Assembly: GCF_023053635.1 (NCBI RefSeq)
Contig: NC_086178.1
Location: 96,704,226 to 96,768,225 of the forward strand
Length of the DNA: 64,000 nucleotides
Reading direction: 5' to 3'
DNA from: Elgaria multicarinata webbii
Taxonomy: Eukaryota; Chordata; Lepidosauria; Squamata; Anguidae
A program made the position numbers and the translations under genes. Every line of letters starts with the position of its first letter. Within the stretch, counting starts at the first letter, position 1. Under the pieces are notes generated by a model. That model saw only the letters and a program-made list of their open reading frames with translations, was not told the origin of the DNA and searched no databases. This document shows positions 36,436 to 47,586 of this stretch, in pieces.

Positions 36436-36552
36436 TGATCCTATACAAAACTATTCAGAAGTCAGTCCTGTTGTGTTCAGTGGAGTTTACCTACCACCTC
36501 AATCAGTAATCCCATGCACTTACTTGGGAGCAAGTCCCACTGAATACAGTGA
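36436..36552. mobile_element. Family D palindrome
   Basis: It contains gatcctatacaaaactattc, then agcaagtcccactgaatac. It is a diverged copy of the D type with a second, tandem half. Confidence 0.45.
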
Positions 36553-37394
36553 CTGGATCATAGTACCTGAGGGCAAAAACAGACATTACCTACATTTTTT
36601 TCTTTTTTAGGTGCAGGGGTACAAGCTGGATTAGAACCCTAGCATGGGGAGTAGGGGGCTTTTAAGATCTGGAACAGGGGCCTGCACCTACTCTAGAGTA
36701 AAAATGAAAGGAAGTAGGTGCTATTCTACAAGACCTGGTACACACATGCAGGCAGATGTGGTAAAACAGACTCAACCACTTTACATTAGGAAGCATAAAA
36801 ATGCAGTTTAGAGTGGTATAGTCCTTTGTATCAGGACAGGATTCTTACAATCTTTGGCATTTCAAGTTATGCTGAACGCGGAAGACTATTTTGGGGCTGA
36901 ACCATTTCAGAATGTAGGCGAGAGATATGATTCTTTAATAATTTCCTATGGAAAAATTCTCTGCAAGGCGGAAACTAGGTTTTGCATGAGGCAGCACTCA
37001 AAAAGGTGACACCCTGCCAGCTGTCTGAAAGGGTATAAACCCAAATATTTGTACACCATTCCACAAGTTATGTTGCTTGTAGATCACTCAAAATTATTTT
37101 AGAAAGGTTCATCTGGTCTGGATCATCAAAAGTACAGATTTCATTTAGAATTTTCCCATCACATGATTTTAATGGGGGTGTTTTTGGGGTTGTTGTTTTT
37201 TAAAAAAATCAGGAGCTATTTATGTGTATCAAATTAAAGATGGTCAGTATAGATATTTGTTAAATGGTCCCCACACTTTGTATCTAGAGAATAACTTTTC
37301 CATTGGAAGTATATACTAACTTGTACTTATTTTATTAGGTATGATGAGTTTAAACATTGCTTCTAAGGTGCAAACGAATACATTGCTACGGTTC

Positions 37395-37520
37395 TCTCTT
37401 CAGCAATCTGATGAAGTGACTATACACAAACATTTATGCCCAAATAAATTTGTTAGTCTAAGGGGCCACAAGACTCTTCGATAGTTTTACTGTAATAGAC
37501 TTAACACGGCTATCCTCTGG
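37395..37520 (+). repeat. Interspersed repeat tail (family not assigned)
   Basis: Recognisable blocks are aatctgatgaagtg, then ccaaataaatttgttagtct, then gccacaagactc and ttaacacggct. This is a dispersed amniote repeat tail that I know by sight but cannot assign to a class with confidence. Confidence 0.5.
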
Positions 37521-37977
37521 AAATTCCTCAGCAAATACGACTTCTATGAATTGTTAGGGCAAGTTCCCCTCCCCATAACCCTCCAAGGGACCCTGCCAGT
37601 CAGAAAGTGAAAATCAGCACTTATACACACCCCTCCCCATTTAGGAATGGAAACTCATTCATGGGGTTCGTCACATCCTTGCCTTGGTCTGTAGTAAAAT
37701 TCAATGATGTCATGAAACCACAATAACCAGAGTACAGTATGAATAGTGTAGACTTAACATCTCTGAGCACATATATTTAATGAACCTGAGTTTCAAATAT
37801 TTGTTTGCTGAATATGAAAACTCTTACATTTGTTAATTTTCAGATAGAGATATTGGAAATGTGTTTCGTCTGTCCGACTCAAACAAGTTTCTTTGGGGCT
37901 CCAAATACCTGTCTTTTAACCACAAAGTGATCTTTTAACCATAGGGTGATCAATAGTGGAATTTGTGTCACATTCAG

Positions 37978-38070
37978 GCTGGAATCCTATGCACACTTAC
38001 CTGGGAGTGAACCTCATTAAACTCAATTAGGACTTACTTCTGAAAAGACATGAATGGGACTGCACTGTAA
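37978..38070. mobile_element. Family D palindrome
   Basis: The left end gaatcctatgcacacttac is followed by ctgggagtgaacctcatt, and the right side has ttacttctgaaaagacatg. This is the clearest D copy in the window. Confidence 0.6.
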
Positions 38071-40580
38071 ATTAGTTATAAACAATTATATTCTTGACTC
38101 CAACTTAAACAATGGGGTAAGAAAATCATGACTAATTGATTACAATGGAACTAAAACACAACTAACTTAGTCTGGATCCAACCCAATGTCTGTACTGAGG
38201 AGTTCTATCATAATGCCTCTAGTTCTCTGAAAATCTATTGTCTCTATCCAGGCTTTCAATCCTTCTGTCATCCTATGTTGCTATTAGCTCTATTAAGAAA
38301 TGATTTTGCTCTCTGAGTCCTTTTTGCTGTAGAACTGATTGTGGCACCCCTTATGAATAAAATTTGCCAAATCTTGATAAGCTTTTGTTCAAAGGTGCAA
38401 AATCTGACTGCAATGAAAAACCACAGAACACTAAGCAAGTTTGTTTGTAAGTAGATTTCCACACAGCCTCCATACTATTTTAATCTGAAATTCTGGTAAA
38501 CCACTGTATATTATATCATTCATCAAATGGAGGTTTGTTTATGAAGTAGGATGTTGCATTTCCTCCATGATCTTTGGAGGCAATTATCAAAACAGAAAGC
38601 ATTAAAATACATTTGAAACACTTGTGCAAGCACCTCGACAAAAAAAAAAAGCATCACTGTTACATTTGCCATTAAAACAGCAAATGAACAAATAATGGAA
38701 ATCGTTCCATAGAGGCTTGTATGAGACTTAATGAACTAATCATTCAACAGAGATATCAATATAACCATTGATCTTATTATAGTATATTATGTTCTATAGG
38801 ATTGACAAATTTCCCATAGTATAAACAACATATCTCTAGAAGAGAACCACCCCCTTGTTTGTGAAAATGCCACAATACCAATGCAGGAGGTATAGCAATT
38901 CCTTTTTCCTCCTCTTTTAATAAATGTTGTGCTAAGTAACTCTACAAATAGTAAAAAAGGAAAACTACATTACTTAAGTACAACATCTGTTTACACAAAG
39001 TTTATAATAGATCTGTTTTAAAAAAAAAAAGCAAAGAGGTCAAGCCAGAATTTACCTGGAACTATATTTTGTAAAAGGTTCTATTCTATACAAGACTTGT
39101 GCCAGAAATAAGACTATTACCAGTGATTGTGAAAAACACCATCTGTTATTGTGTTGCATAATGCTACCCTTCAAATACAGTGAAATGAGTCTTTGGAGTG
39201 AAATCCGCTAGAAGAATGATCACTTTATGTTGAACAACTGTCATCACTTTATGTTGAAAGAAACGCACAACAGAAAATCAGGAATTCTCACTTTTAATAT
39301 CTAAAAAGCATTCTCTTAACACAACAGTATGCGGTGTGTTTTTAAAATTTAAGGATCATCTCTAAACCGGCAGCATCCCTATATGGGATGAAAACATTTC
39401 AACCATATCACAAATTGCTCTCTGCTCCATCCAATTTAGTATCTTGTTTCTTCAGCATAAATTTCCTCCCATATCCATCCTGGTGGGAATAGAATCATGT
39501 CCTCATCAGATGCAAAAGATTATCCCACTGAATCAACATGGGAATTGCTGGGAAATTATTTGGACTTTTCACAGGGCACATAATTAGCAAGAGAAGAATT
39601 CTTATTGCCTTTCTTTCTGTAGCAAACAGGGCAGGGGGAGGAGGTTAAGGTTCACAGCCTAAAGTATAGCTGAATTAAGCAGAATAGTGTGTAAGTGTTG
39701 GGGGTGGGGGGGCAGTCAGGTGCCCAGAAGTTTGAACATTACTAGTCTTTTGTATCTTCCCATTAGTTGGTACAAATAAATACAACGGCACCTGGCTGCT
39801 TTGCACCCATAGAACTGAAGAGGAAGCCTCCCGATTTCATAATTTCCCTGCAGGAGGGGATGCAGGATACACTCTGTGTCCTGAGTGGATGGCGCAGTTT
39901 CTCCCAACTCCATGCAATTCCGAGACACACGCACAGCAAAGCAACACAGTCCATATCATTGGCCTGAAGAGGAGATGGGGTTTGTCAGATTAGTGTTCTC
40001 AGCTTGTGTGCTGACTAGCAAGTGGGTGCTGGGATTGGGGAAGAGAGGAAGAGGAAAGAGAACCAAAAATGCACCCCACGAAAACTCCTTGCACGTGGTA
40101 CCATTTGAAATATGGGTTTGGAAGCGGGCAGGGGGACGACCAGCTTTCCTCCTGTAATTTTTCATGGAATATGGACGCCATGTCTGCAGATGCCTGCCCA
40201 CGGTTTCATCTAGCCAATGGCCTTCTCTTCTTGACACCCCTAAGAACTTGTGCCCCAGGCGGCGGCACACACAGGCCTATCCCCAAACACACGTGGAACA
40301 CAGGCATGATGCGCAGTCTGCCCTGTTGGCGCACAATAAGTATCTCCTGGCTAATGTTCTCCCTCTTCCTCCAAAAGCATCTGGCCCAGGGAAAAGGCAG
40401 GATACTGTGGCTTGGAGATGCCCGGTGCAGCATCGTCTCTCAGAACATGGGGGTGGGGGTCCTGCTGGCACTGGCTCCCCAACCCTTCAGGATGGGCACC
40501 AGGGAGGAGAGGGCTGCTTTCCTGGCCCCTTCCAGTGGTCCCGCTAAGGCGCAGCAGGCAGGGGCTTGGGGGGGGGGGCT
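38071..40580 (-). other. ADO: Repeat-poor interval; may include the ADO 3' untranslated region
   Basis: This lies directly downstream of the ADO stop codon on the minus strand and is almost free of recognisable repeats. ADO in mammals has a long 3' UTR, so part of this is probably transcribed (inference). I could not choose a polyadenylation site. Confidence 0.4.
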
Positions 40581-41405
40581 TCACGGCGACACCCCAGGCC
40601 CCTGGTAGGGCTCGCTCCCGCACCAGAAATCCGCCGCCTGGGGCGTCTCGAGCAGCCACACCTCCTTGGGCAGGCCCTGGTGGTGGTCGGCGGCCGCAGG
40701 CGGCAGGCTTTGCCCGTCCCCGAGGCAGTAGTAGTGACAGTCCCGTCCGTGCTCGGGGTCGTAGGGCGGCGCGAGGATGTCGAGGAAGGCGGCGGGCCCG
40801 CCGACGGCGTCGATCTGGTGCAGGTTGTCGGTGTGTGGCGACAGCAGGCAGGGCGGCGAGGCGGGCGTGTAGAGCTGGTGCGAGCGGAGCACGCCGCGGT
40901 GCCGCCGCCGCCGCGGGGAGCCCGAGCCGGTGCGCTGAGCTGCCGCCGCCGCCGCGGACCCAGAGCCGGAGGAGGCCCTGCAGCCGCCGCCCGCCGCCGC
41001 TCCCTCGGCGTTCCCGGGGTCGGGAAGGGCGTCGAAGCAGGCGATGCGCAGCGTGCCGTAGAGCACCTTGAGCAGCCCGTTCATGCCCGGGTGGTCGTGG
41101 AGCGGAATGCAAGCGCCGGCGCGCAGCACGAACACGCCCATGCTGAAGCTCTCCGTCTCGCAGATGTGCATGTAGCTCACGGGCGGCTGCACCGGCCCCG
41201 GCACCGCCGACGGACCCCGCGCCGCCAAGCGCAGGTCCTCGGCCCGCACCTCGTTCAGCAGCTGCTGCAGCCGCTGGAGGTTCTCCGCGAAGCGCGGTCC
41301 GTTGCCGCCGGCGCTATTGTTACTCTTACCGCCCGGAGGGCGGAACGTCACTCGGGCCTGCCTGGCCACCCGCTGGATCAGGGAGGCCATATTGTCGCGG
41401 GGCAT
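40581..41405 (-). CDS. ADO: 2-aminoethanethiol (cysteamine) dioxygenase, single exon
   Basis: A cytosolic non-haem iron thiol dioxygenase that oxidises cysteamine to hypotaurine and N-terminal cysteines of proteins, the latter serving as an oxygen-sensing mark for the N-degron pathway. It is 274 residues (human 270) from one exon, as in mammals. The start MPRDNMASLIQRVARQA matches the mammalian N-terminus, and LPKEVWLLETPQAADFWC lies near the end. In the cupin core, His103 and His105 (PLHDHPGM) and His196 (DNLHQIDA) are the iron ligands. Cys223 and Tyr225 (DCHYY) are at the positions of the known Cys-Tyr cross-link. An Ala/Gly/Ser stretch followed by Arg (about 131-170) separates the two cupin halves and is more repetitive than in human. 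The gene is convergent with EGR2. Confidence 0.97.
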   Translation of the reverse strand: MPRDNMASLIQRVARQARVTFRPPGGKSNNSAGGNGPRFAENLQRLQQLLNEVRAEDLRLAARGPSAVPGPVQPPVSYMHICETESFSMGVFVLRAGACIPLHDHPGMNGLLKVLYGTLRIACFDALPDPGNAEGAAAGGGCRASSGSGSAAAAAAQRTGSGSPRRRRHRGVLRSHQLYTPASPPCLLSPHTDNLHQIDAVGGPAAFLDILAPPYDPEHGRDCHYYCLGDGQSLPPAAADHHQGLPKEVWLLETPQAADFWCGSEPYQGPGVSP

Positions 41406-41512
41406 CGTGCCGCCGCCGCCGCCGGGCTGCCTCCCCGCAAAGGACGCCGCCAGGTTCTTTGCGCACGCGCCGCGTCACCAGCCCTCACAACCCCCCGCCT
41501 TCCCTGCCTCCG

Positions 41513-41533
41513 TGCATTGTGGGGATGGTAGTT
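41513..41533 (-). promoter_or_regulatory. ADO: ZNF143/STAF-like motif
   Basis: On the minus strand it reads aactaccatccccacaatgc, about three mismatches from the SBS consensus AACTACAATTCCCAGAATGC. It lies about 110 bp upstream of the ADO start codon. Confidence 0.55.
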
Positions 41534-41694
41534 CTCGTCCTCTCTTGGCCGCTCTCGGTGCTGCTTCGCTCGATGGGATGTCGGCCACCCGCAAGGGAAG
41601 CAAATAAAATAGTCTTCAGCGTAAATGATAAATGGCGGAGAGTTTTCAGCAGTCAAAAGCTACGGTCGCTATCCTCCTCCGCCTCCTGGGTGGA

Positions 41695-41713
41695 AACTAC
41701 AAGTCCCATGAGG
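41695..41713 (+). promoter_or_regulatory. ADO: Second ZNF143-like motif, opposite strand
   Basis: The sequence aactacaagtcccatgagg on the plus strand resembles the same consensus. The two motifs are about 180 bp apart and point away from each other. Similar actacaactcccat words also occur in local MITEs, so chance or repeat origin is possible. Confidence 0.4.
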
Positions 41714-42018
41714 CTGGAGGCTCTCTGACCAAGCGCGTCTTCCTTCAGAGGTGAATGGCTTCGCGGTCCGCTGGCTCTCAAGAGCAGGCGAGCGGCGTAG
41801 CCCGAGATGGCTTCTTTGGGCCGCAACCGCGTTTTAATCCTAAAAAGATGACCCCCCACTTTGCCTGCGGGAAAACTCCCGTGAATAGGAAAACGTCAAC
41901 AGTCTTGTTTAAAGAGGGCGGCCGGGTATCTGGTCAGTCATCCCAGGACGCCAAAAGACTTCTCACCCGGAAATATTCTGTTTACACCTTGGCTAAACAC
42001 GACCTTTGCTTCTAGAGA

Positions 42019-42146
42019 GCACAATCCTATGCATGTTTAGACAGAAAAAAAGCCCTGCAACTCCCAGCATTTCCCAGCCAGCCTGGCTGAGAAACGCTGG
42101 GAATTGTAGGACATTTTGCCCTGTTTAAACATGTATAGGATTGTGC
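42019..42146. mobile_element. Palindromic MITE family F
   Basis: The ends are gcacaatcctatgcatg and ataggattgtgc, and the arms include ctgcaactcccagc and gctgggaattgtagg. It is a near-perfect hairpin of about 128 bp, the same family as 1532-1652. Confidence 0.75.
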
Positions 42147-42191
42147 CTTAAGGGACAAACACGTTTGTTGAACTTGGAAGGAACGCGTGTT

Positions 42192-42363
42192 GACAACCGT
42201 TGAGACAACCAGGACACACTCCATATACAGTTTTCAAAGGCAGGATCTACACTACTGCTTTAAAACGGTTTATAACAGTAGTGACAACTGTTGGGGCCCA
42301 GGACACACTGCATATACAGTTTTCAAACTGTTTTCAAAGTGTCATATCCTGCTTAGTAGATCT
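42192..42363. mobile_element. Family A-type arm fragments
   Basis: Two direct partial copies of the family A arm: a short one (42192-42238) and a longer one (42239-42363) with ggcaggatctacactactgc and gacaactgttggggcccagg. The element is incomplete and is followed directly by the hAT element at 42372. Confidence 0.6.
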
Positions 42364-42371
42364 GTGTAGAT

Positions 42372-43122
42372 TAGGGTTGCCATATGTCCCGGAAAACAGA
42401 ATGTCCCAATTTCCAGGAGATTCTGAAATGTCCCGACCGGCTGGGAAATGGTCAAGCTGGCCGGAGAAATCCTGACCTCCAAAATGGTGCCTTGGGCCTG
42501 CTCTAGAGCAGCAGCAGCAGAGAAAAAGACGCATCAATCCGGCGCCTTTTCCAGAGCATCACCGCTCCTCCACAGGCTTATCTGAGTCACTCACTGTGAC
42601 TCACCTTGCGGATGCGTAGAAGAGGAACAACAGTGAGGAAAGGCGCACGTGCTCTCCTCAGGCTACCTGAGTCCCAGGCAACGCAAAGGAGTTTGGTGAG
42701 CTTGGCTGGTTGTGGTCAGACCTTTAGGGTAAGAGCAGGGCAGAGCTGCTGGGTTATTTATTTCGGGGAAGAAAGAGAGTATTGTGGGGGAGAGGAGGGG
42801 GGAGCAAGTGGGGGACGAGGGGGTGGAGGAGAGGAAAGGAAAGGAGAGAGGGGAGAAAGGAAAGAAAAGTCACTCCCCCCCAAAATCACCCTTCAACAAT
42901 CCACCTCCTTGGATTTGGGTTGCAAGTCTCAAATCTGTTACTTGGAAGTAAGTTGCAGTGAATTTAAGATGTCTGGTTTTACAGTTGTTAATGTTTTAAT
43001 TGAAAAATTGGGCTTTCCCTAGACCTTTACGTATTGCTCAGTTTTTTAAAAAAAATGCTATCCCCCCCCCACCCCTGAAAAAAATTGTCCTGGTTTTGTG
43101 GATTCAGAATATGGCAACCCTA
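42372..43122. mobile_element. Non-autonomous hAT element, 751 bp, perfect 8-bp target duplication
   Basis: The terminal inverted repeat tagggttgccatat is perfect at both ends, and the target duplication is gtgtagat (42364-42371 and 43123-43130). The interior has a long purine-rich tract near 42760-42880 and no transposase. The internal ends carry tgtcccggaaaac and its relatives, showing partial palindromy. Confidence 0.88.
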
Positions 43123-43369
43123 GTGTAGATGTAGTTTGGTACATATCAGGAATGCTGAATTTCATGATTTGGTTTGTACACTTAAACTATTCTGGTTTGT
43201 AGTGTAGCTCCAATCCAGCGACATGTGGCATACTCTTTCCAACTGATTTTACATGAACAAGTCATTTTTTTCTGTGAGAATATAACTGGACTCCGGCACT
43301 TAGTTTCAGTTCCTATCACTAACAACTGCATTACTTTTGATGTCAATCTTAAATCCTACTCTGAATGCC

Positions 43370-43685
43370 CTCCCCAAAGAAGCTTATCTGGCACCAACAT
43401 TGTGGTCTTTTTGGTGTCAGGTGAAGACCTTTGTATTTTCCCAGCTTTTTACCCCTTCAGTTTTAAAAATTATGTTAGTGGGTTTTTAAGACTTTGCGCT
43501 GCAGCCGGCTTTTATGTTGGTTCCTACTTTGGTTTTATTCTGTTTTAAATGTACAACTTTTATGTTATGTTTTATTATGTCAGTGTGTTTTACGGCTTTT
43601 AAGGTTGTTTTTGCGCACTGCTTAAAGAGCTTTGGCTAATGGGCAGAACAGAAATGTAATAAACAAACAAATAAATTACTTCCTT
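43370..43685 (+). mobile_element. L2-type LINE 3' end
   Basis: The sequence resembles the 3' untranslated end of an L2 LINE: ggtgaagacctttgtattt, then tttttacggcttttaagg, and the end taatgggcagaacagaaatg followed by (aaac/aaat)n. It is heavily truncated. Confidence 0.55.
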
Positions 43686-43798
43686 GAAAACTAAGAACCA
43701 CAGCACATCATAAACACTGTCCATGACATAGAGCAGAGTTGCAGAACTTCAGGCACAGGGCTAAATCTGGCCCATCACCTTTCGCTCCAAAAGGCTTA

Positions 43799-44158
43799 GG
43801 ACTCATCTACACCAAGCAGGATATTCCACTAAGAAAGCGGTATGAAAGCGGTATATAAAAGGCAGGAGCCACACTACTGTTGTATAGCAGCATTGAAGTG
43901 CACGGCAGGATCTACACTACTGCTTTGTAGTTGTACTGAAGTGCACTGACAACTGTTGGGGCCCATGACACATCTACACCAAGCAGGATATAGCACTATG
44001 AAAGTGGTATGAAAGCGGTATATGGTATGTGTCAATGGGCCCCAACAGTTGTCGGTGCACTTCAATACAGCTGTAAAGCAGTAGTGTGGCTCCTGCCTTT
44101 TATATACCGCTTTCATACCACTTTCATAGTGGAATATCTTGCTTGGTGTAGATGAGCC
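43799..44158. mobile_element. Fold-back MITE family A, TTA target duplication
   Basis: The ends are ggactcatctacaccaagc and its complement, 360 bp in all, flanked by tta on both sides (43796-43798 and 44159-44161). It aligns along its length with the copy at 17578-17926. Confidence 0.8.
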
Positions 44159-44161
44159 TTA

Positions 44162-44302
44162 GGCCACAGCTAGACCTAAGGTTTATCCTGGGATCATCCA
44201 GGGTTCACCCCTGCCTGAGCACTGGATCCCCTGTGTGTCACCTAAATAAACAGGTTTGACCCCTGGACGATCCAGGGATAAACCTTAGGTCTAGCTATGG
44301 CC
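44162..44302. mobile_element. Palindromic MITE family C
   Basis: 141 bp, ends ggccacagctagacctaagg and complement. It is the same length as the copy at 33954-34094 and begins right at the target duplication of the preceding family A element. Confidence 0.8.
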
Positions 44303-44442
44303 CTAGTCACCGATAGAGCTTCAGTGGAAAATATGCTGGCATTTTGGCTCCACCTCTTTTGCCTATGACCCCACCCACCACTGAATGTAGCCCTTGAGAA
44401 CTTCTCCAAATAGAATGGGCTAAAAGAGATTCTGCACCCCTA

Positions 44443-46200
44443 ACATGGAGGATCGCTGCACTGGTGACTGTGAGAACTGGCCTTTTGCTACTAATAAGAT
44501 GGCACTGAATAGAAATAAATGTAGCAAAGCAATCACTCATAATCCCCACGGAGGAGTTGCCCTTGATTGCAGATCACTTGCCAACAGTCTCTGAAGCTGG
44601 TGAATCATGAAGGGCGCAATCCTATTGTGTATGCCCTTGATGCTCCACTGCTCCTCCTCCTGTTCCGCACTGGATGCTCAAAACCTCCGAGTTCGGAGGC
44701 TTACAAACATCCAGTGCACAATTGTCGCCTCCCCATTCCTCCTGCTCTGCATTTTTACTAGACAGGCTTTTAAAAATTACAGGGAAACACGAGAGTGTTT
44801 CCCTTTGTTATAGGCGATCAGTGAAAAGAGCATTCCACCATGTTAAGGCCGAAATTGGGGGTGGGTCATACTGACATTCATAAAATGGTAAATGTTTCAC
44901 CAAGCTTTCTGAAACGGAGACCTGCCAGAAAGAAATGCTGGTTTTACATACCCTGCGCATTTCAAGAAGATTTGTGAAATATTGAGGGCAGGGTGGCAGT
45001 TCAAAGTTTGAAAATGGGGGAAACCTCTCTGGCTCAAAATGGCTTTCTATTTCCGGGTGGTGATGATTTTTTTGTTCACTAAAAGCTCCGAATTGGGACC
45101 CTTACCCTTCAAACCAGTGGTGGGATCTTGTTCCCCTGTTCTTCTAGTTGGTGGAATGGCTTTTCTTTTTTCAAAATTCGCTTCCATTGTTTTTTAATGA
45201 ACATTTCTTTGCCCCATTAAAGTGAGTACAGACTCATAACTCCTAAATGGAGCATGCTCAGTAGCGTCGCTCTCCCCCTCCCCCCTATCTCAAATAGATT
45301 GGAATGTTGGAAATAAGATGGCTGCCTGGCTGAAATAAGATGGCCGCCTGGCTCATTTAGGAGCCATTTCCTTCTGCAGATAAGCCAAGGCCCTGTCTGG
45401 GCCCTCTCCTTCCTCACAGTGCTGTGGAGGCTAGGGAGGGAGAGAGAAACTATCTGCCTTGCTTGGAGGGAGGCCCTTCCCTGGCCTCCAAGGAAAAAGA
45501 AAACCTGGCTGGCTCAGGTAGGGGTTTGATTGACTTTGTTGTGTGTCTGTGATTGTGAAGAGGGAGGTGTGTGTGTGTTTGAAGTGCTGGTGCATGCTTC
45601 TTAATTCAAAGTAAAAAATATATGGCAAACTTTCCTTTGGGGTGGCAGTTCCTCACCCAAGCCTCTTAAAGTTTAAACTTTATGGAAAGAAATATTTTGA
45701 GACTAGGAATGAGAGGAGGTTAACCCTGGCCTATCTGTCATGAGTTTAAACTTCTTCAGGTAGTGTGTGTTTCTTTAAAAGGTGCTGAACTACATTTTAA
45801 GCTTTCTTTTATAGATTTGTGTGTATTTTGAATTTGAACACAGATATAGGTCTCTTTAAAAAATATCTCTGGTGTGAAGGAAGAAAATATTTTCCTTTCT
45901 CTGTGTACCTGCTTCTTATCAACTAAATCTGCTGCTTTATGTTTGTATGAAAGGAAAACGTTTTCTAAAATGTACATCCATGAATCTTATCCCCAAAGCA
46001 TTACTTCACACCAGATAAATGGGTAAGGGACCTAGTTTTTGCTACAACCTGGCACCCTCCAGTTGCTGTAGACTTAGATTCACAAAATCATAGAATTCAA
46101 TGCGCCTCAGTAGTTGCAGTAGTCCAAGGCATGTAGTCCTCTTCATCCTCCTCTTCATTTTATCCTCACAACAACTCTGTGAGGCAGAGGGAAAGCAGGG
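44443..46200. other. Unassigned interval
   Basis: There is a repeated aaataagatggc(t/c)gcctggct pair at about 45308-45355 (tandem, about 27 bp apart) and a G/A-rich segment at about 45430. No gene was seen; the start (44600-44900) may be a decayed DNA element. Confidence 0.35.
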
Positions 46201-46204
46201 AAGG

Positions 46205-46312
46205 GGGGCATAAGGAATTACATTTATATACCGCCCCATAGCCTGGGTGTATTTATTTATTACATTGATATACCGCCCCATAGTCAAAGCTCTGCAATAA
46301 ATACCTAAATGT
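46205..46312 (-). mobile_element. LINE 3'-end fragments, minus strand (tandem pair)
   Basis: Two short copies of attacat(t)tatataccgcccc lie about 50 bp apart. Read on the minus strand this is the gggcggtatagaaatgtaat-type 3' end of a reptile LINE with an (aaat)n tail. Similar ends occur at 46991, 47972, 53222 and 61062. Confidence 0.6.
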
Positions 46313-46577
46313 GTTGTTAACAATGATCTCCAGTTATTGACATAGCAAGAAAATACGAGTAAGGAAGCAACATTTGGTGATGCCTTTCATCTGGAAGTTA
46401 TGTGATATGTGGGTTATCAAGCAGTTATATGAAAAATGCTAGATACTCTGATCCTTGGTTTAAGTGGATTCTTTAACGTCAATATAGTAAAAATTATAAA
46501 TTTTAGTGTAATTTTTTAAATAATTACACTATAGTGTCATAATTTAAATTTTTTAAATAGTGTAAATTGGGAAATTA

Positions 46578-46718
<141 letters not shown>

Positions 46719-46990
46719 TCAATAAACAAAAAACCTACGGTTTACAAAACAACGTTAAAGGCTCTACAGTTTTCAACCAAACTCCAAAAAGCAGGGAAAT
46801 TGGGAGTTAAGGCTCACAGGCCTATAACGCCACATCCTCCCTAAGGAGGCAGAAAGTGCCAGTGAAATTCTCATTCTCCCAAAGCAGATATAAACCATGA
46901 GGACAGGATGGAGAATAGGATATGCAGAGGTGACTGTAGGGTTCTGGAAAACTGATGACGAACAACTTAGGGCCACCTACTTCCCTTTTT

Positions 46991-47046
46991 TTGTTTATTT
47001 ATTTATTACATTTCTATACCGCCCAATAGCCGGAGCTCTCTGGGCG
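46991..47046 (-). mobile_element. LINE 3'-end insertion in the left arm
   Basis: A short tttatttatttattacattt / ctataccgcccaatagccgg block present in the left arm but absent at the matching place in the right arm of the inverted duplication. Confidence 0.7.
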
Positions 47047-47509
47047 GTTTAGAGCAGCCCTTCCTCAACCTGGTGCCCTCCAAAGGTGTTGGACTACAAC
47101 TCCCATCATTGCAAGTCAGTATGTCCCATGGACAGAAATGCTGCAACTTGTACTCTCAAACATGTGGAGAGGTGACTGTGGGGTTCTGGAAAACTGATCG
47201 GGGAATGCTGTTCTAAAGCAAGGGCAGGCAAAATGTAGCTCTCTAGATGTTTTGGCATTCAACTCATAAAAGTCTCTGTCAGCATGGACAGTGATCAAGA
47301 ATGCTGCGAATGCTGTGACCGCAGAGGATTTTTCTTACATGTTCAGCAGTGTGAAATCAAAGGCAGAGCTACCACCTAATAGATTCATGTGTAAGGAAGG
47401 ATTATTTTAAAAACTATTGATGAAAATGACTTTTGTCCTCACCATAACATGGGAGTTGCAGCGCAGCACATCTGGAGAGTACCAGGCTGGAGAAGGATGG
47501 TTTATACTT

Positions 47510-47586
47510 GGATCCTATACATGTTTTCTCAGAAGCCAGTGCCACTGAGTTTACTAGGGCTTCCCCTCAAGTGGTATAGGATTGCA
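47510..47586. mobile_element. Family D palindrome in the spacer
   Basis: The sequence gatcctatacatgttttctc and gtggtataggattgc flank a gccactgagtttactaggg centre. Confidence 0.5.

Larger units (their letters stand above)
41406..41765 (-). promoter_or_regulatory. ADO: CpG-rich ADO promoter
   Basis: A GC- and CpG-rich stretch directly upstream of the ADO start codon with no TATA box, typical of a housekeeping promoter. It contains two ZNF143-like motifs (listed separately) and a YY1-like aaatggcgg near 41630. Transcription may start in either direction. Confidence 0.65.
43734..44442. mobile_element. hAT element hosting two MITEs
   Basis: The outer ends cagagttgcagaacttc and, inverted, taggggtgcagaatctc are of hAT (Charlie-like) type. 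The target duplication is acatagag / acatggag (43726-43733 and 44443-44450, 7 of 8 matching). Two MITEs lie back to back inside it: family A (43799-44158) and family C (44162-44302). Without them the host is only about 205 bp. Confidence 0.75.

Noticed and set aside
40566-41531. A 321-codon plus-strand frame opposite ADO
   Set aside because: It is a shadow of the ADO coding exon in GC-rich sequence; no domain is visible.
41755-42015. An 86-codon plus-strand frame right of the ADO promoter
   Set aside because: It starts in the CpG-rich promoter region and shows no known domain or splice support. It is more likely chance, though divergent transcription from the promoter cannot be excluded.
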